Source: Clostridium_AQ sp900552125
GTDB lineage: Bacteria; Bacillota_I; Bacilli_A; Erysipelotrichales; Erysipelotrichaceae
Strand: one strand, 5' to 3'
Assembly (NCBI GenBank): GCA_037892765.1
Contig: JBBKBW010000071.1
Length of the DNA: 10,894 nucleotides
Of the stretch, positions 1 through 6,722 are shown piece after piece. Below the pieces are notes generated by a model. The model made no database searches. It was not told where the DNA came from and was given only the letters and a program-made list of their open reading frames with translations. A program made the position numbers and the translations under genes. The first letter of the stretch is position 1. The number at the start of each line of letters is the position of its first letter.

Positions 1-34
1 TTAAGTAAAAAATAAAATATTTTCAAAAATAGTG

Positions 35-63
35 TTGACAAACCAGTCTTAAATGAGTAAAAT
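35..63 (+). promoter_or_regulatory. Promoter of the tRNA-Gln unit
   Basis: A perfect -35 box TTGACA (35-40) is followed by a 17-base spacer and a -10 box TAAAAT (58-63). This predicts transcription starting near 70, about 15 bases before the mature tRNA. It is the best sigma-A promoter in the window, as expected for a stable RNA. Confidence 0.88.
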
Positions 64-84
64 ATTATCGTTGCCGTTAGATAT

Positions 85-160
85 TGGGGTATAGCCAAGC
101 GGTAAGGCACCAGACTCTGAATCTGGCATTTCCTTGGTTCGAATCCAAGTACCCCAGCCA
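85..160 (+). tRNA. tRNA-Gln, anticodon CTG
   Basis: The acceptor stem TGGGGTA (85-91) pairs with TACCCCA (150-156), followed by discriminator G157 and a genome-encoded CCA (158-160). The anticodon stem is CCAGA (110-114) with TCTGG (122-126). Its seven-base loop CTCTGAA places the anticodon CTG at 117-119, which reads the glutamine codon CAG. The T-arm carries GGTTCGAATCC. It stands alone, with its own promoter upstream and terminator downstream, and is not part of a tRNA cluster. Confidence 0.97.
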
Positions 161-170
161 TATAAAAATT

Positions 171-196
171 AAAGTTCGCATAAGCGAGCTTTTTTT
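171..196 (+). terminator. Intrinsic terminator after tRNA-Gln
   Basis: The stem AAGTTCGC (172-179) and GCGAGCTT (184-191) forms 8 bp including one G-T wobble, with an ATAA loop. It runs directly into a T tract ending at 196. It lies 11 bases after the CCA end and closes the monocistronic tRNA transcript. Confidence 0.9.
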
Positions 197-318
197 GTGC
201 TTAATCAGATTTTAAATTGAATCTTCAAGTAAATACAAGTATATAATCCCTAGCATAAATCCTGATAATATCTATATTTATTTTAAAGAATATAATCAAT
301 ATATCTAAATACCTAACT

Positions 319-356
319 AAAAAAAGCGTATGATATGGAATAATCCAAACATACGC
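319..356 (-). terminator. Intrinsic terminator after apeA
   Basis: Read on the - strand, GCGTATG (356-350) pairs with CATACGC (332-326), and a seven-T tract follows (complement of 319-325). A second short pairing, TGGA with TCCA, lies inside the loop. It is about 11 bases past the apeA stop codon and ends the murI/apeA transcript. Confidence 0.88.
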
Positions 357-367
357 ATTTATTAATA

Positions 368-1747
368 TTATTTAGCGTGTTTTAAGAAAGCTTTATAACC
401 GTTAGTTGCTTCCCAAATATCAATTTTGCTAGCAATTTCCCAAGGAGCATGCATATTGTGTAATGCAATTCCGCTATCAATTACATCCATATTATACTGA
501 GCTAAGATATAAGCGATGGTTCCTCCACCACCCTGGTCTACTTTACCAAGCTCAGATGTCTGATAAGTAACATTTTCGCTATCCATAATATTTCTTAACT
601 GTGCCATATATTCCGCATTAGCATCATTACATCCACTCTTTCCACGAGAACCAGTATATTTATTAAATACTAGTCCATGTCCCATAAATGCCGCATTTTT
701 TTCTTCATTTACAGATGCATAGTTAGGGTCTACAGCTGCAGATACATCACTACTTAACATTTTTGAGTTTTTCAATGCACGACGTACATTTAATTCACTA
801 TATTCATTAGCACGATCCATAACTTCCGCAACTGTGTTCTCAAAGAAACGTGAATGCTGTCCTGTAGCACCAATGCTTCCAACTTCTTCTTTATCTACCA
901 ATAATGTAATCGCAGTACGTTTTACGCTTTCTGTTTCCATTTGAGCCATTAAAGAAGTATAAGCACAGATACGATCATCATGACCATATCCCATGACCAT
1001 ACTACGATCTAGACCATAATCTCTTGCTTTTCCTGCTGGAACTACTTCAATTTCTGCAGATACAAAATCATCTTCTTCAATATCATATTTATCTTTTAAT
1101 AATTTAACGATGTTTGCTTTAACTGCATCTTTTTCAGTATCTTTTAGAGGCATATTACCAACAGTAACATTTAAGTCTTCCCCTTCAATCACATTACTAG
1201 CTTTCTTACCCATCTGATCTGCTGATAAATGAACCAATAAATCACTAATACCAACAACTGGATCATTTTCATCTTCTCCAATATTGATGTTAATAACTGT
1301 TCCATCTTTCTTTACCACAACACCATGTAAAGCTAAAGGAAGAGTTACCCACTGATATTTTTTAATACCACCATAATAATGAGTATCCAACATAGCAAAT
1401 TCTTTATCTTCATATAAAGGATTCTGTTTCAAGTCTAATCTTGGTGAATCCACATGAGCACCTAGAATGTTAAATCCATTACTCATTGGTTCTTCACCAA
1501 TTAAAAATAGTGCTAAACTTTTTCCCATATTATTTGCATAAACTTTATCACCGCAAGATAATGTTTCATTATTTTTAATCACATCATCTAAATTACGATA
1601 TCCATAACTTTCCGCAATGCGAATTGCTTCCGTTACGCATTCACGTTCTGTTTTACAATCAGATATATATTTCTTATATCCTTCACAATAATCAAAGACT
1701 TTCTTTAAGCCTTCTTCATCATATTTTTTCCATGCATTTTCTCTCAT
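368..1747 (-). CDS. apeA: M18-family metalloaminopeptidase (aminopeptidase 1 type)
   Basis: A 459-residue cytosolic zinc aminopeptidase of peptidase family M18, which trims N-terminal residues (acidic in characterised members) from peptides, usually as a large tetrahedral oligomer. Visible family motifs include AHVDSPRLDLKQNPLYED (97-114; metal ligand H98), GYGHDDR (253-259; bridging Asp), DKEEVGS (285-291; catalytic Glu and metal-ligand Glu), SSDVSAAVDPNY (332-343) and HNMHAPWE (430-437; last His ligand). Ligand assignments come from family knowledge. The HVDSPRLDLK and HYYGGIKKYQW (123-133) signatures fit the ApeA branch rather than ApeB. Length is normal. The ATG at 1747 has a GGAGG site (1755-1759) seven bases upstream. 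It follows murI in the same direction with a 75-base or longer gap that holds its own promoter, so it is probably transcribed both alone and by read-through. Confidence 0.94.
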   Translation of the reverse strand: MRENAWKKYDEEGLKKVFDYCEGYKKYISDCKTERECVTEAIRIAESYGYRNLDDVIKNNETLSCGDKVYANNMGKSLALFLIGEEPMSNGFNILGAHVDSPRLDLKQNPLYEDKEFAMLDTHYYGGIKKYQWVTLPLALHGVVVKKDGTVININIGEDENDPVVGISDLLVHLSADQMGKKASNVIEGEDLNVTVGNMPLKDTEKDAVKANIVKLLKDKYDIEEDDFVSAEIEVVPAGKARDYGLDRSMVMGYGHDDRICAYTSLMAQMETESVKRTAITLLVDKEEVGSIGATGQHSRFFENTVAEVMDRANEYSELNVRRALKNSKMLSSDVSAAVDPNYASVNEEKNAAFMGHGLVFNKYTGSRGKSGCNDANAEYMAQLRNIMDSENVTYQTSELGKVDQGGGGTIAYILAQYNMDVIDSGIALHNMHAPWEIASKIDIWEATNGYKAFLKHAK

Positions 1748-1772
1748 AGTATTACCTCCATTACTGTTCTTA

Positions 1773-1801
1773 ATTATAATTCCTTTTCACATCAAACTCA
1801 A
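1773..1801 (-). promoter_or_regulatory. Promoter of apeA
   Basis: On the - strand, TTGAGT (1801-1796), a 17-base spacer and a perfect TATAAT (1778-1773) lie between the murI stop and the apeA ribosome binding site. No terminator is visible in the same gap, so murI read-through would add to this promoter. Confidence 0.82.
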
Positions 1802-1822
1802 CTATCCTGCAATATATTTTCT

Positions 1823-2593
1823 TTAAATTTCCAATAATTTTTCAGAAAGTTGTAAAATTGTATCATCTTTCATTGAATTATAAATCCTAACTATTCCTTC
1901 CCCATCTATATTTAATTCATTTCTCTCTTTCAATATTTCCATTACATGACGGGCTGTTCCTTCATTCCCATCTATGATTGCTATTTTATCTTCTATAAGT
2001 TTACGAATCTGATCTCGATAGAAAACAAAATGTGTACAACCTAGTACGATACTATCTAGTGTTTGCAGATCATAAGGAAATATGTATTCTTTTAATGTTT
2101 TTTCTACTATTTCATACTCATCTAATTGTCCAGCCTCTACCAATTCTACTAATTTAGGACATGGCTGTCGATAAATCGTATTGTCTTTTTCAAATTGAGC
2201 CATCAGCTGTTCAAACTTCTTTTCTTTCAATGTAAACTCAGTCGCCATGACCAACACTTTTTGATGATGTTTTCCATTTACTGCCGGTTTCAGAGCTGGT
2301 TCCATTCCAATAATGGGAAGATTAGGATATTCTGCTCTTAGCTCTTTAACACAGGCACTAGTTGCTGTATTACATGCGATTACAATAGCTTTCACACCAC
2401 GACTTATAAAGAATTCACAAATCATATGACATCTTCTTGTTATTTCTTCTTTATTTTTTACTCCATAGGGAGCATAGCTGGAATCACCGAAATATATATA
2501 ATTCTCATATGGCATCTGTTTTTTTAATTCCTTTAATACGCTAATACCACCTAAACCAGAATCAAAAACTCCAATCGCATCCTCCATAGACAT
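1823..2593 (-). CDS. murI: Glutamate racemase
   Basis: Cofactor-independent racemase that converts L-glutamate to D-glutamate for peptidoglycan precursors in the cytoplasm. With the start chosen here it is 256 residues, normal for the family. Motifs are GVFDSGLGG (8-16; substrate-binding Asp-Ser), YFGDSSYAPYG (34-44), ACNTATSA (73-80; first catalytic Cys, C74) and LGCTHF (184-189; second catalytic Cys C186 with neighbouring His). Both catalytic cysteines are present, so it should be active. The frame stays open to a GTG at 2602 and an ATG at 2599, but the Shine-Dalgarno GAAAGGG (2608-2602) abuts or overlaps those. It sits eight bases from the ATG at 2593, which I prefer. It is divergent from the hydrogenase and precedes apeA. 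The aspartate racemase family is related, but the motif set favours MurI. Confidence 0.95.
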   Translation of the reverse strand: MSMEDAIGVFDSGLGGISVLKELKKQMPYENYIYFGDSSYAPYGVKNKEEITRRCHMICEFFISRGVKAIVIACNTATSACVKELRAEYPNLPIIGMEPALKPAVNGKHHQKVLVMATEFTLKEKKFEQLMAQFEKDNTIYRQPCPKLVELVEAGQLDEYEIVEKTLKEYIFPYDLQTLDSIVLGCTHFVFYRDQIRKLIEDKIAIIDGNEGTARHVMEILKERNELNIDGEGIVRIYNSMKDDTILQLSEKLLEI

Positions 2594-2626
2594 ATGCATC
2601 ACCCTTTCAAATCTTCACACCCCTAC

Positions 2627-2655
2627 ATTATACCCTTTTTTATATAGCCTTGCAT
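2627..2655 (-). promoter_or_regulatory. Candidate promoter of murI
   Basis: A perfect TATAAT (2632-2627 on the - strand) has a poor -35 match, ATGCAA (2655-2650), at 17-base spacing. It would start transcription near 2620, giving a leader of about 25 bases. The -10 is convincing, the -35 is not. Confidence 0.5.
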
Positions 2656-2813
2656 TATTTTTTAAACAATTACATAAAATCTTTTACCTATCAAATAATG
2701 TATTTTATATCTATTCCTTCCTACATTTTTATTTCTTTAATTTTCATCTCAATGAACTATTTCAAAACGCTTATTATATATGACTAATATGTGATATTTT
2801 GCCCTTAAAGTCG

Positions 2814-2842
2814 TTGACTTCACTAATTGTTAGGGGTACAAT
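2814..2842 (+). promoter_or_regulatory. Promoter of the [FeFe]-hydrogenase gene
   Basis: TTGACT (2814-2819), a 17-base spacer and TACAAT (2837-2842) place the transcription start near 2849, about 32 bases before the ATG. The -10 box is itself part of an inverted repeat (see the operator entry), so a repressor there would block RNA polymerase directly. Confidence 0.85.
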
Positions 2843-2865
2843 TGAATTGTTAATTATTTACAATT
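2826..2865. promoter_or_regulatory. Putative operator over the hydrogenase promoter (alternating ATTGT/ACAAT half-sites)
   Basis: Four pentamers alternate in orientation: ATTGT at 2826, ACAAT at 2838, ATTGT at 2846 and ACAAT at 2860. Two make a perfect 13-bp palindrome, ACAATT-G-AATTGT (2838-2850), that contains most of the -10 box. The last two give AATTGT, nine bases, ACAATT (2845-2865) just downstream of the start point. The direct repeat AATTGTTA recurs exactly 20 bases apart (2825 and 2845), about two helical turns. From memory, TACAATT-N-AATTGTA is the OhrR-type MarR-family operator, which this matches at 14 of 15 positions. TTGTTAA-N4-TTAACAA is the clostridial Rex operator, resembled at 2847-2863 but one base short in spacing. 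The binding factor is unknown. Confidence 0.55.
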
Positions 2866-2880
2866 AGAAGGAGATTTTTT

Positions 2881-4428
2881 ATGAGTAAACATTTATCTGT
2901 AGACATTCGGGTTCCAATCGAGGAGGGTAACCCAGCTATCCGCAGAATAGAAAGTCTTTGTATTCGTTGCGGTCAATGTAAAGATGTCTGTAAGAAACAA
3001 ATTTCAGTAGGACATCATTATGATTTATTAAAGACAAATGATACTGCAATCTGTATTCACTGTGGGCAATGTGCTAATGTCTGCCCAACGAATGCTATCA
3101 CTGAAATCCAGGATTGGATGAATGTAGAAGCTATGATCCAAAACGATAATAAAAAAGTTATTGCGATCACTTCACCAAGTGATCGTGTATCTTTAGGTGA
3201 AGAATTTGGAATGAATGCTGGAAGCTACGTAGAAGAACAAATGGTTGGCAGCTTAAGAGCTTTAGGTTTTGATTATGTATTTGATACTACATTTGCGGCT
3301 GATTTAACCATCATGGAAGAAGCAAGTGAATTAATTGATCGAATCCAAAATAATAAACCTCTGCCTCAATTTACTAGTTGCTGCCCTGCTTGGGTAAAAT
3401 TCGCAGAAACATATTATCCTGAATTATTGCCTAATATATCTACTAGTAAATCACCAATTTCAATGTTTGCGCCAACAATTCGTACTTGGTTTGCGAAAAA
3501 AGAAAATATTGGTCCAGAAGATTTATATATTGTGGCAATTACTCCTTGTACTGCGAAAAAATTTGAAATTACAAGAAGTGAATTCAATGACGCTTCAAAG
3601 TATTATGAACGTGAGTCTTTCCAGGACTGTGATCGTGTAGTAACCACTAGAGAACTTGCGAATTGGCTACGTGCTAAAAACTATGATTTAGATAATGTTG
3701 AGAAAAGCAATTACGATTCATTAATGCCAAGAGGAAGCGGTGCTGGTATTATCTTTGGAAATACTGGAGGCGTTATGGAAGCCGCAATACGAAGTGTATA
3801 TTATTTTCTAACAAATGAACAGCCTGGAGATAATTTACTAAACTTTGAAGCTGTACGTGGTATGGAAGGTGTTCGTAAAGCCGAATTAACAATCAACGAT
3901 TTGCCAATCAAAGTCGCTGTTGTACATGGTACAGATAATGTTCGTAAATTCTTACACCATATTAAAGAAACAAATGAACATTTTGATTTTGTAGAAGTCA
4001 TGACATGCCCAGGCGGCTGCATCGGAGGCGGCGGTCAAAGCAAGCATATCGGAGAAGACATGGATAAAGTTCGTAAAGAAAGAATTCAATCTCTATATGA
4101 TAAAGACAGCTCTATATCACTTCGAAATTCTCACGATAATCCAAATATTAAACAGGTATATGAAGAATTCTATGGAAAACCACTTAGTGAATTAGCTGAA
4201 TCCTTACTACACACAAATTATCATGTAAGAGATGATTTGAATGAAGACCCAGCAAAATATGAAACTATGTATCAAGAGGAGTCTTCTAAGAAACAAGAAT
4301 CTTCTTCCGATGTTCGTTATCGCTGCACGATCTGTGGTTATATCTATGAAGGAGATATTACGAAAGAAAGTGACGATTATAAGTGTCCTATCTGTACTGT
4401 TCCTAAGGATATGTTTGAAAAAATATAA
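2881..4428 (+). CDS. hydA: [FeFe]-hydrogenase with C-terminal rubredoxin-like domain
   Basis: A 515-residue cytoplasmic iron hydrogenase that interconverts protons plus reduced carrier and H2. The N-terminal ferredoxin region (20-80) has two CxxCxxCxxxC sets: C27/C30/C33/C37 and C58/C61/C64/C68. The H-cluster domain (93-400) carries TSCCPAW (165-171; proton-transfer C167, ligand C168), TPCTAKKFE (221-229; ligand C223) and EVMTCPGGC (372-380; ligands C376 and C380), plus GAGIIFGNTGGVMEAA (287-302). A hydrogenase small-subunit-like tail follows (400-447, ending LLHTNY). A polar linker (448-477) joins a short rubredoxin-like domain (478-515) with CTICGY and CPICTVPK (C482, C485, C502, C505). All metal ligands are present. 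The start has AGAAGGAG (2866-2873) seven bases upstream. It is a single-gene unit between its own promoter and a strong hairpin; no maturation genes are in the window. The intact proton-transfer Cys argues for a catalytic rather than a sensory enzyme. Confidence 0.96.
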   Translation: MSKHLSVDIRVPIEEGNPAIRRIESLCIRCGQCKDVCKKQISVGHHYDLLKTNDTAICIHCGQCANVCPTNAITEIQDWMNVEAMIQNDNKKVIAITSPSDRVSLGEEFGMNAGSYVEEQMVGSLRALGFDYVFDTTFAADLTIMEEASELIDRIQNNKPLPQFTSCCPAWVKFAETYYPELLPNISTSKSPISMFAPTIRTWFAKKENIGPEDLYIVAITPCTAKKFEITRSEFNDASKYYERESFQDCDRVVTTRELANWLRAKNYDLDNVEKSNYDSLMPRGSGAGIIFGNTGGVMEAAIRSVYYFLTNEQPGDNLLNFEAVRGMEGVRKAELTINDLPIKVAVVHGTDNVRKFLHHIKETNEHFDFVEVMTCPGGCIGGGGQSKHIGEDMDKVRKERIQSLYDKDSSISLRNSHDNPNIKQVYEEFYGKPLSELAESLLHTNYHVRDDLNEDPAKYETMYQEESSKKQESSSDVRYRCTICGYIYEGDITKESDDYKCPICTVPKDMFEKI

Positions 4429-4431
4429 TAA

Positions 4432-4472
4432 AAAAAGCTTAGTGGTTCATATAAGAATCATTAAGCTTTTTA
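4432..4472. terminator. Bidirectional intrinsic terminator between hydrogenase and MATE genes
   Basis: Arms 4432-4448 and 4455-4471 form an uninterrupted 17-bp stem with two G-T wobbles and a six-base ATATAA loop. The outer ends are A5 and T5 runs, so on either strand the stem ends in a U tract. It starts four bases past the hydrogenase stop codon and about 20 bases past the convergent MATE stop codon, so it can serve both transcripts. Confidence 0.9.
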
Positions 4473-4491
4473 GTGTTTATATTATCTTTAA

Positions 4492-5913
4492 TTATGTATT
4501 ACTATAGATACCTAATTCTTCTTCCGTTTCTTCTGCTATTTGTTTATCTAGTTTCTTCATTTCATGATGAATAAAGAAGAATACTATAATAGCACTAGTG
4601 ATATCCGCAATTGGACCTGCCATTAAAATTCCATCTAATCCAAACTGAGTTGGTAAAATAACGATTAGTGGTATTAAAAGGATCAACTGTCTTAAAGAAG
4701 ATAAAATGCTAGCTTTCATAGGCTGACCAGTCGCCTGAAAATAAGAAGTAGAAGTTATCTGGAAACCAGCACAGAAAACACCTAAATCATAAATACGCAT
4801 CGCTTTAATCGCAAAATCTGTAAAGTTTTCATCAGCAGTACCAAATAGCATCAATATGATATGTGGAATCAGCATAAACATTGCCCAGCCTATTGTTGTG
4901 ACAGATGTCGCAATCGTACTTGCAAGTTTATATGTTTTCTTTATTCGCTTAGGTTGATTAGCACCTTTATTAAAACCTAAAATTGGCTGTGCTCCAATTC
5001 CTACACCGACACAGATAGATACAATAATCTGAGAAATTTTCATTACAATTCCCATAGCCGATAATGCTACATCTCCTGTAACACTTGTTAGATTTCCATA
5101 ATAAACGAGTGAATTATTTAATACGATTTGTAAAACAGTAGAAGATAGCTGCGTAATACAACTGGAAATTCCTAAAGAAAACGCCATTTTACATATGCTA
5201 GGTTTTAATTTCATATTTACAAAACGCAAACGCATATTTCCTTTCTTAGTAAAATAATATACTAGAATTATTGTGGAAATAATTTGTGAAGTAATAGTCG
5301 CAATTGCAGCACCTTTTACTCCCCAACCAAATATAAATATATATGTAGGATCCAGTATACAGTTTAAAAGTGCTCCTGTAATCATACTGTACATCGCAAC
5401 ATTGGGACTTCCATCACAACGTGCCATGTTGCTTAATCCAATTCCTAATAAATTAAATACTGTTCCTATCAAAATAATACTCGCATAATCTCTTGCATAC
5501 ATCATATTATTAGGTGTAGCACCAAAAATTTTAAGAATTGGATCTAAGAAAACCAATCCTAGAATAGTTAAAGCTATGCCAATAATAGTTAGAAGTACAA
5601 ATATATTTCCTAATGTTTTCTCTGCCTCTGCTTCATTCTTTTCCCCTAATTTAATTGCAGCATAAGCACTTCCCCCAGCACCCAGCATTGTTCCTACAGC
5701 TAATATGATTGTTACAATAGGAAATGAAACCGTAGTTGCTGCATTTCCTAAGTAACCAACTCCCTGCCCAATAAATATCTGATCAACAATATTATAAACT
5801 GCGTTTACCAGCATGGATACAACAGAAGGAATCGCAAATTTCATCAACAATCTTCCTATAGGCTGATATCCTAAAGGATTTTTTGTTTTTGGCTTCTTCA
5901 TTGTATTTTCCAT
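4492..5913 (-). CDS. MATE-family multidrug exporter
   Basis: A 473-residue integral membrane antiporter that exports cationic drugs or metabolites in exchange for Na+ or H+. The protein is almost wholly hydrophobic segments, consistent with the family's twelve helices in two bundles. Family features include GYQPIGRLLMKFAIPSVVSM (15-34), NIVDQIFIGQGVG (41-53) and NMARCDGSPNVAMYSMITGA (162-181) followed by N and D in helix 5 (NCILDPTYIFIFGWGVKGAA). The second half repeats the pattern, including GAQPILGFNKGA and YFQATGQP. The C-terminal tail is charged. The ATG at 5913 has GGAGGAG eight bases upstream, and that site begins right at the marR stop codon, so the two genes are one operon and likely translationally linked. 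Pairing with a MarR regulator resembles the staphylococcal mepR-mepA arrangement. The substrate cannot be read from sequence. Confidence 0.95.
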   Translation of the reverse strand: MENTMKKPKTKNPLGYQPIGRLLMKFAIPSVVSMLVNAVYNIVDQIFIGQGVGYLGNAATTVSFPIVTIILAVGTMLGAGGSAYAAIKLGEKNEAEAEKTLGNIFVLLTIIGIALTILGLVFLDPILKIFGATPNNMMYARDYASIILIGTVFNLLGIGLSNMARCDGSPNVAMYSMITGALLNCILDPTYIFIFGWGVKGAAIATITSQIISTIILVYYFTKKGNMRLRFVNMKLKPSICKMAFSLGISSCITQLSSTVLQIVLNNSLVYYGNLTSVTGDVALSAMGIVMKISQIIVSICVGVGIGAQPILGFNKGANQPKRIKKTYKLASTIATSVTTIGWAMFMLIPHIILMLFGTADENFTDFAIKAMRIYDLGVFCAGFQITSTSYFQATGQPMKASILSSLRQLILLIPLIVILPTQFGLDGILMAGPIADITSAIIVFFFIHHEMKKLDKQIAEETEEELGIYSNT

Positions 5914-5929
5914 TTATAAAACTCCTCCC

Positions 5930-6355
5930 TCATTCATTTACATATACTGTCGCATTCACTGCCATCTTACCAAGAATATCGTTTACGAACTCCATTTCTT
6001 CATCCTGAATATTCTGCCCTAAGATATTAATCCAATCTTGTTGTACTTTTTTTATAAAAGGAATAATAGATTCTCCTAATGGAGTTAAGTAAAGTTTCAC
6101 GCTTCTTCGATCATCAATACGCTGTATACGTTTTACATATCCCAAGTCCTCTAATTTTTTCACTGCTCTTGCACATGTTCCTTTATCAAAATTGCCCTTC
6201 TCTGCTAATTCATTAGGACTGATACCTGGCCGTGCATCAATATGATTCATAAAAAAATGCTGTCCGCTTCCTATTTGATAAGGGGCAAGCATTTCATCAA
6301 AATATACTTGAGAACTTCGATATATCATAGATGCATATTTATTAATCTGTAGCAT
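5930..6355 (-). CDS. MarR-family transcriptional regulator of the MATE operon
   Basis: A 141-residue winged-helix dimeric regulator. The helix-turn-helix spans about 44-73 (ISPNELAEKGNFDKGTCARA then a KKLEDLGY recognition-helix end), and the wing is DDRRSVKLYLT (81-91). Flanking helices form the dimer region, as usual for MarR. The open frame extends to 6439, but its first 28 codons would translate the promoter and palindrome. The ATG at 6355 is preceded by AGGAGATG at normal spacing and matches the family length, so I use it. Sixteen bases separate it from the MATE gene. A perfect palindrome overlapping its own -35 box argues for autorepression, with release by a drug or metabolite ligand (inference). 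No conserved cysteine sensor is evident (only C61, in the recognition region). Confidence 0.93.
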   Translation of the reverse strand: MLQINKYASMIYRSSQVYFDEMLAPYQIGSGQHFFMNHIDARPGISPNELAEKGNFDKGTCARAVKKLEDLGYVKRIQRIDDRRSVKLYLTPLGESIIPFIKKVQQDWINILGQNIQDEEMEFVNDILGKMAVNATVYVNE

Positions 6356-6387
6356 TACATCATCTCCTATTATAAAATAGCTTAATA

Positions 6388-6416
6388 AGTATAACAAAAT
6401 ATAGTTGCATATGCAA
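6388..6416 (-). promoter_or_regulatory. Promoter of the marR-MATE operon
   Basis: On the - strand, TTGCAT (6416-6411), a 17-base spacer and TATACT (6393-6388) are seen, with an extended -10 TGT immediately before it. Transcription should start near 6381, leaving a leader of about 25 bases. The -35 hexamer is the centre-proximal half of the palindrome at 6398-6423. Confidence 0.85.
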
Positions 6417-6423
6417 CTATATT
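6398..6423. promoter_or_regulatory. Perfect 26-bp palindrome, probable MarR operator
   Basis: AATATAGTTGCAT (6398-6410) is followed by its exact reverse complement (6411-6423), with no spacer and no mismatch. It covers the -35 box and the upstream half of the promoter spacer of the marR-MATE operon. This is the classic position for an autorepressing MarR dimer. The core GTTGCAT-ATGCAAC fits the family's preference for near-symmetric 16-20 bp sites. It is not followed by a T tract, so it is not a terminator. Confidence 0.85.
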
Positions 6424-6427
6424 CTTG

Positions 6428-6459
6428 AAAGAAAAGCAATTATCTCTAATGATAACTGC
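6428..6459 (-). terminator. Intrinsic terminator after the small uncharacterised gene
   Basis: On the - strand, GCAGTTATC (6459-6451) pairs with GATAATTGC (6444-6436), giving 9 bp with one G-T wobble around a six-base loop. TTTTCTTT follows (complement of 6428-6435). It begins right at the stop codon of the 78-residue gene and insulates it from the marR promoter. Confidence 0.82.
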
Positions 6460-6696
6460 CTATTCTTTTATCATTTGTTGTTTAAAATTCTGCATGATGC
6501 CTAAAACCTGTTGTTTTTGATCTTCTTTTACTAATTCTAGCATATCAGCTATAAAACTATCTAAATATATCAAATCAAACGTTCCATCATTTTGTTTCGC
6601 AAAGCTTTCCTCCAACAATACCTTTGCCTGTTCAACTTTTTCTTCCTTTACACTTTGCAATATAAACTTCATAAATTTTTCTTGACCACTATTCAT
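6460..6696 (-). CDS. Small uncharacterised helical protein (78 residues)
   Basis: I do not recognise a characterised family. The predicted product, MNSGQEKFMKFILQS onward, is acidic-basic mixed, rich in Lys, Glu and Gln, and looks like a compact helical bundle. It has no signal peptide and no membrane segment. It contains no Arg, His, Cys, Pro or Trp, so all its positive charge comes from lysine. A GTFDLIYLDSF stretch sits mid-protein. The frame opens at an ATG at 6702, but AAAGGAG (6710-6704) is only one base from that start and seven bases from the ATG at 6696, which I therefore choose. It has a near-ideal promoter in the gap after the ABC-F gene and a clear terminator, so it is a well-defined independent unit. 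Coding status is supported by this framing rather than by homology. Confidence 0.82.
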   Translation of the reverse strand: MNSGQEKFMKFILQSVKEEKVEQAKVLLEESFAKQNDGTFDLIYLDSFIADMLELVKEDQKQQVLGIMQNFKQQMIKE

Positions 6697-6722
6697 AAAC
6701 ATACTCCTTTAATTTGAACCAT

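Noticed and set aside
197..318. AT-rich gap between the tRNA terminator and the apeA terminator, checked for a small RNA or riboswitch
   Set aside because: No promoter, stable hairpin or frame with a ribosome binding site was seen; it appears to be plain spacer between convergent units.
2656..2813. AT-rich divergent region between murI and the hydrogenase, checked for a small gene, riboswitch or T-box
   Set aside because: No recognisable conserved element or supported frame. The only clear signals are the promoters and operator repeats at its two ends.
3801..4022. Open frame of 73 codons antisense to the hydrogenase
   Set aside because: It lies wholly inside a strongly recognised gene, has no ribosome binding site or family resemblance, and its sequence is the mirror of conserved hydrogenase codons.
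4241..4507. Open frame of 88 codons on the + strand overlapping the end of the hydrogenase and running through the terminator
   Set aside because: It overlaps the rubredoxin domain in another frame, then translates the terminator hairpin. It has no ribosome binding site and low-complexity content.
6356..6439. 28-codon N-terminal extension of the MarR protein
   Set aside because: It would translate the promoter and palindrome. The internal ATG at 6355 has the proper Shine-Dalgarno and gives the normal MarR length.
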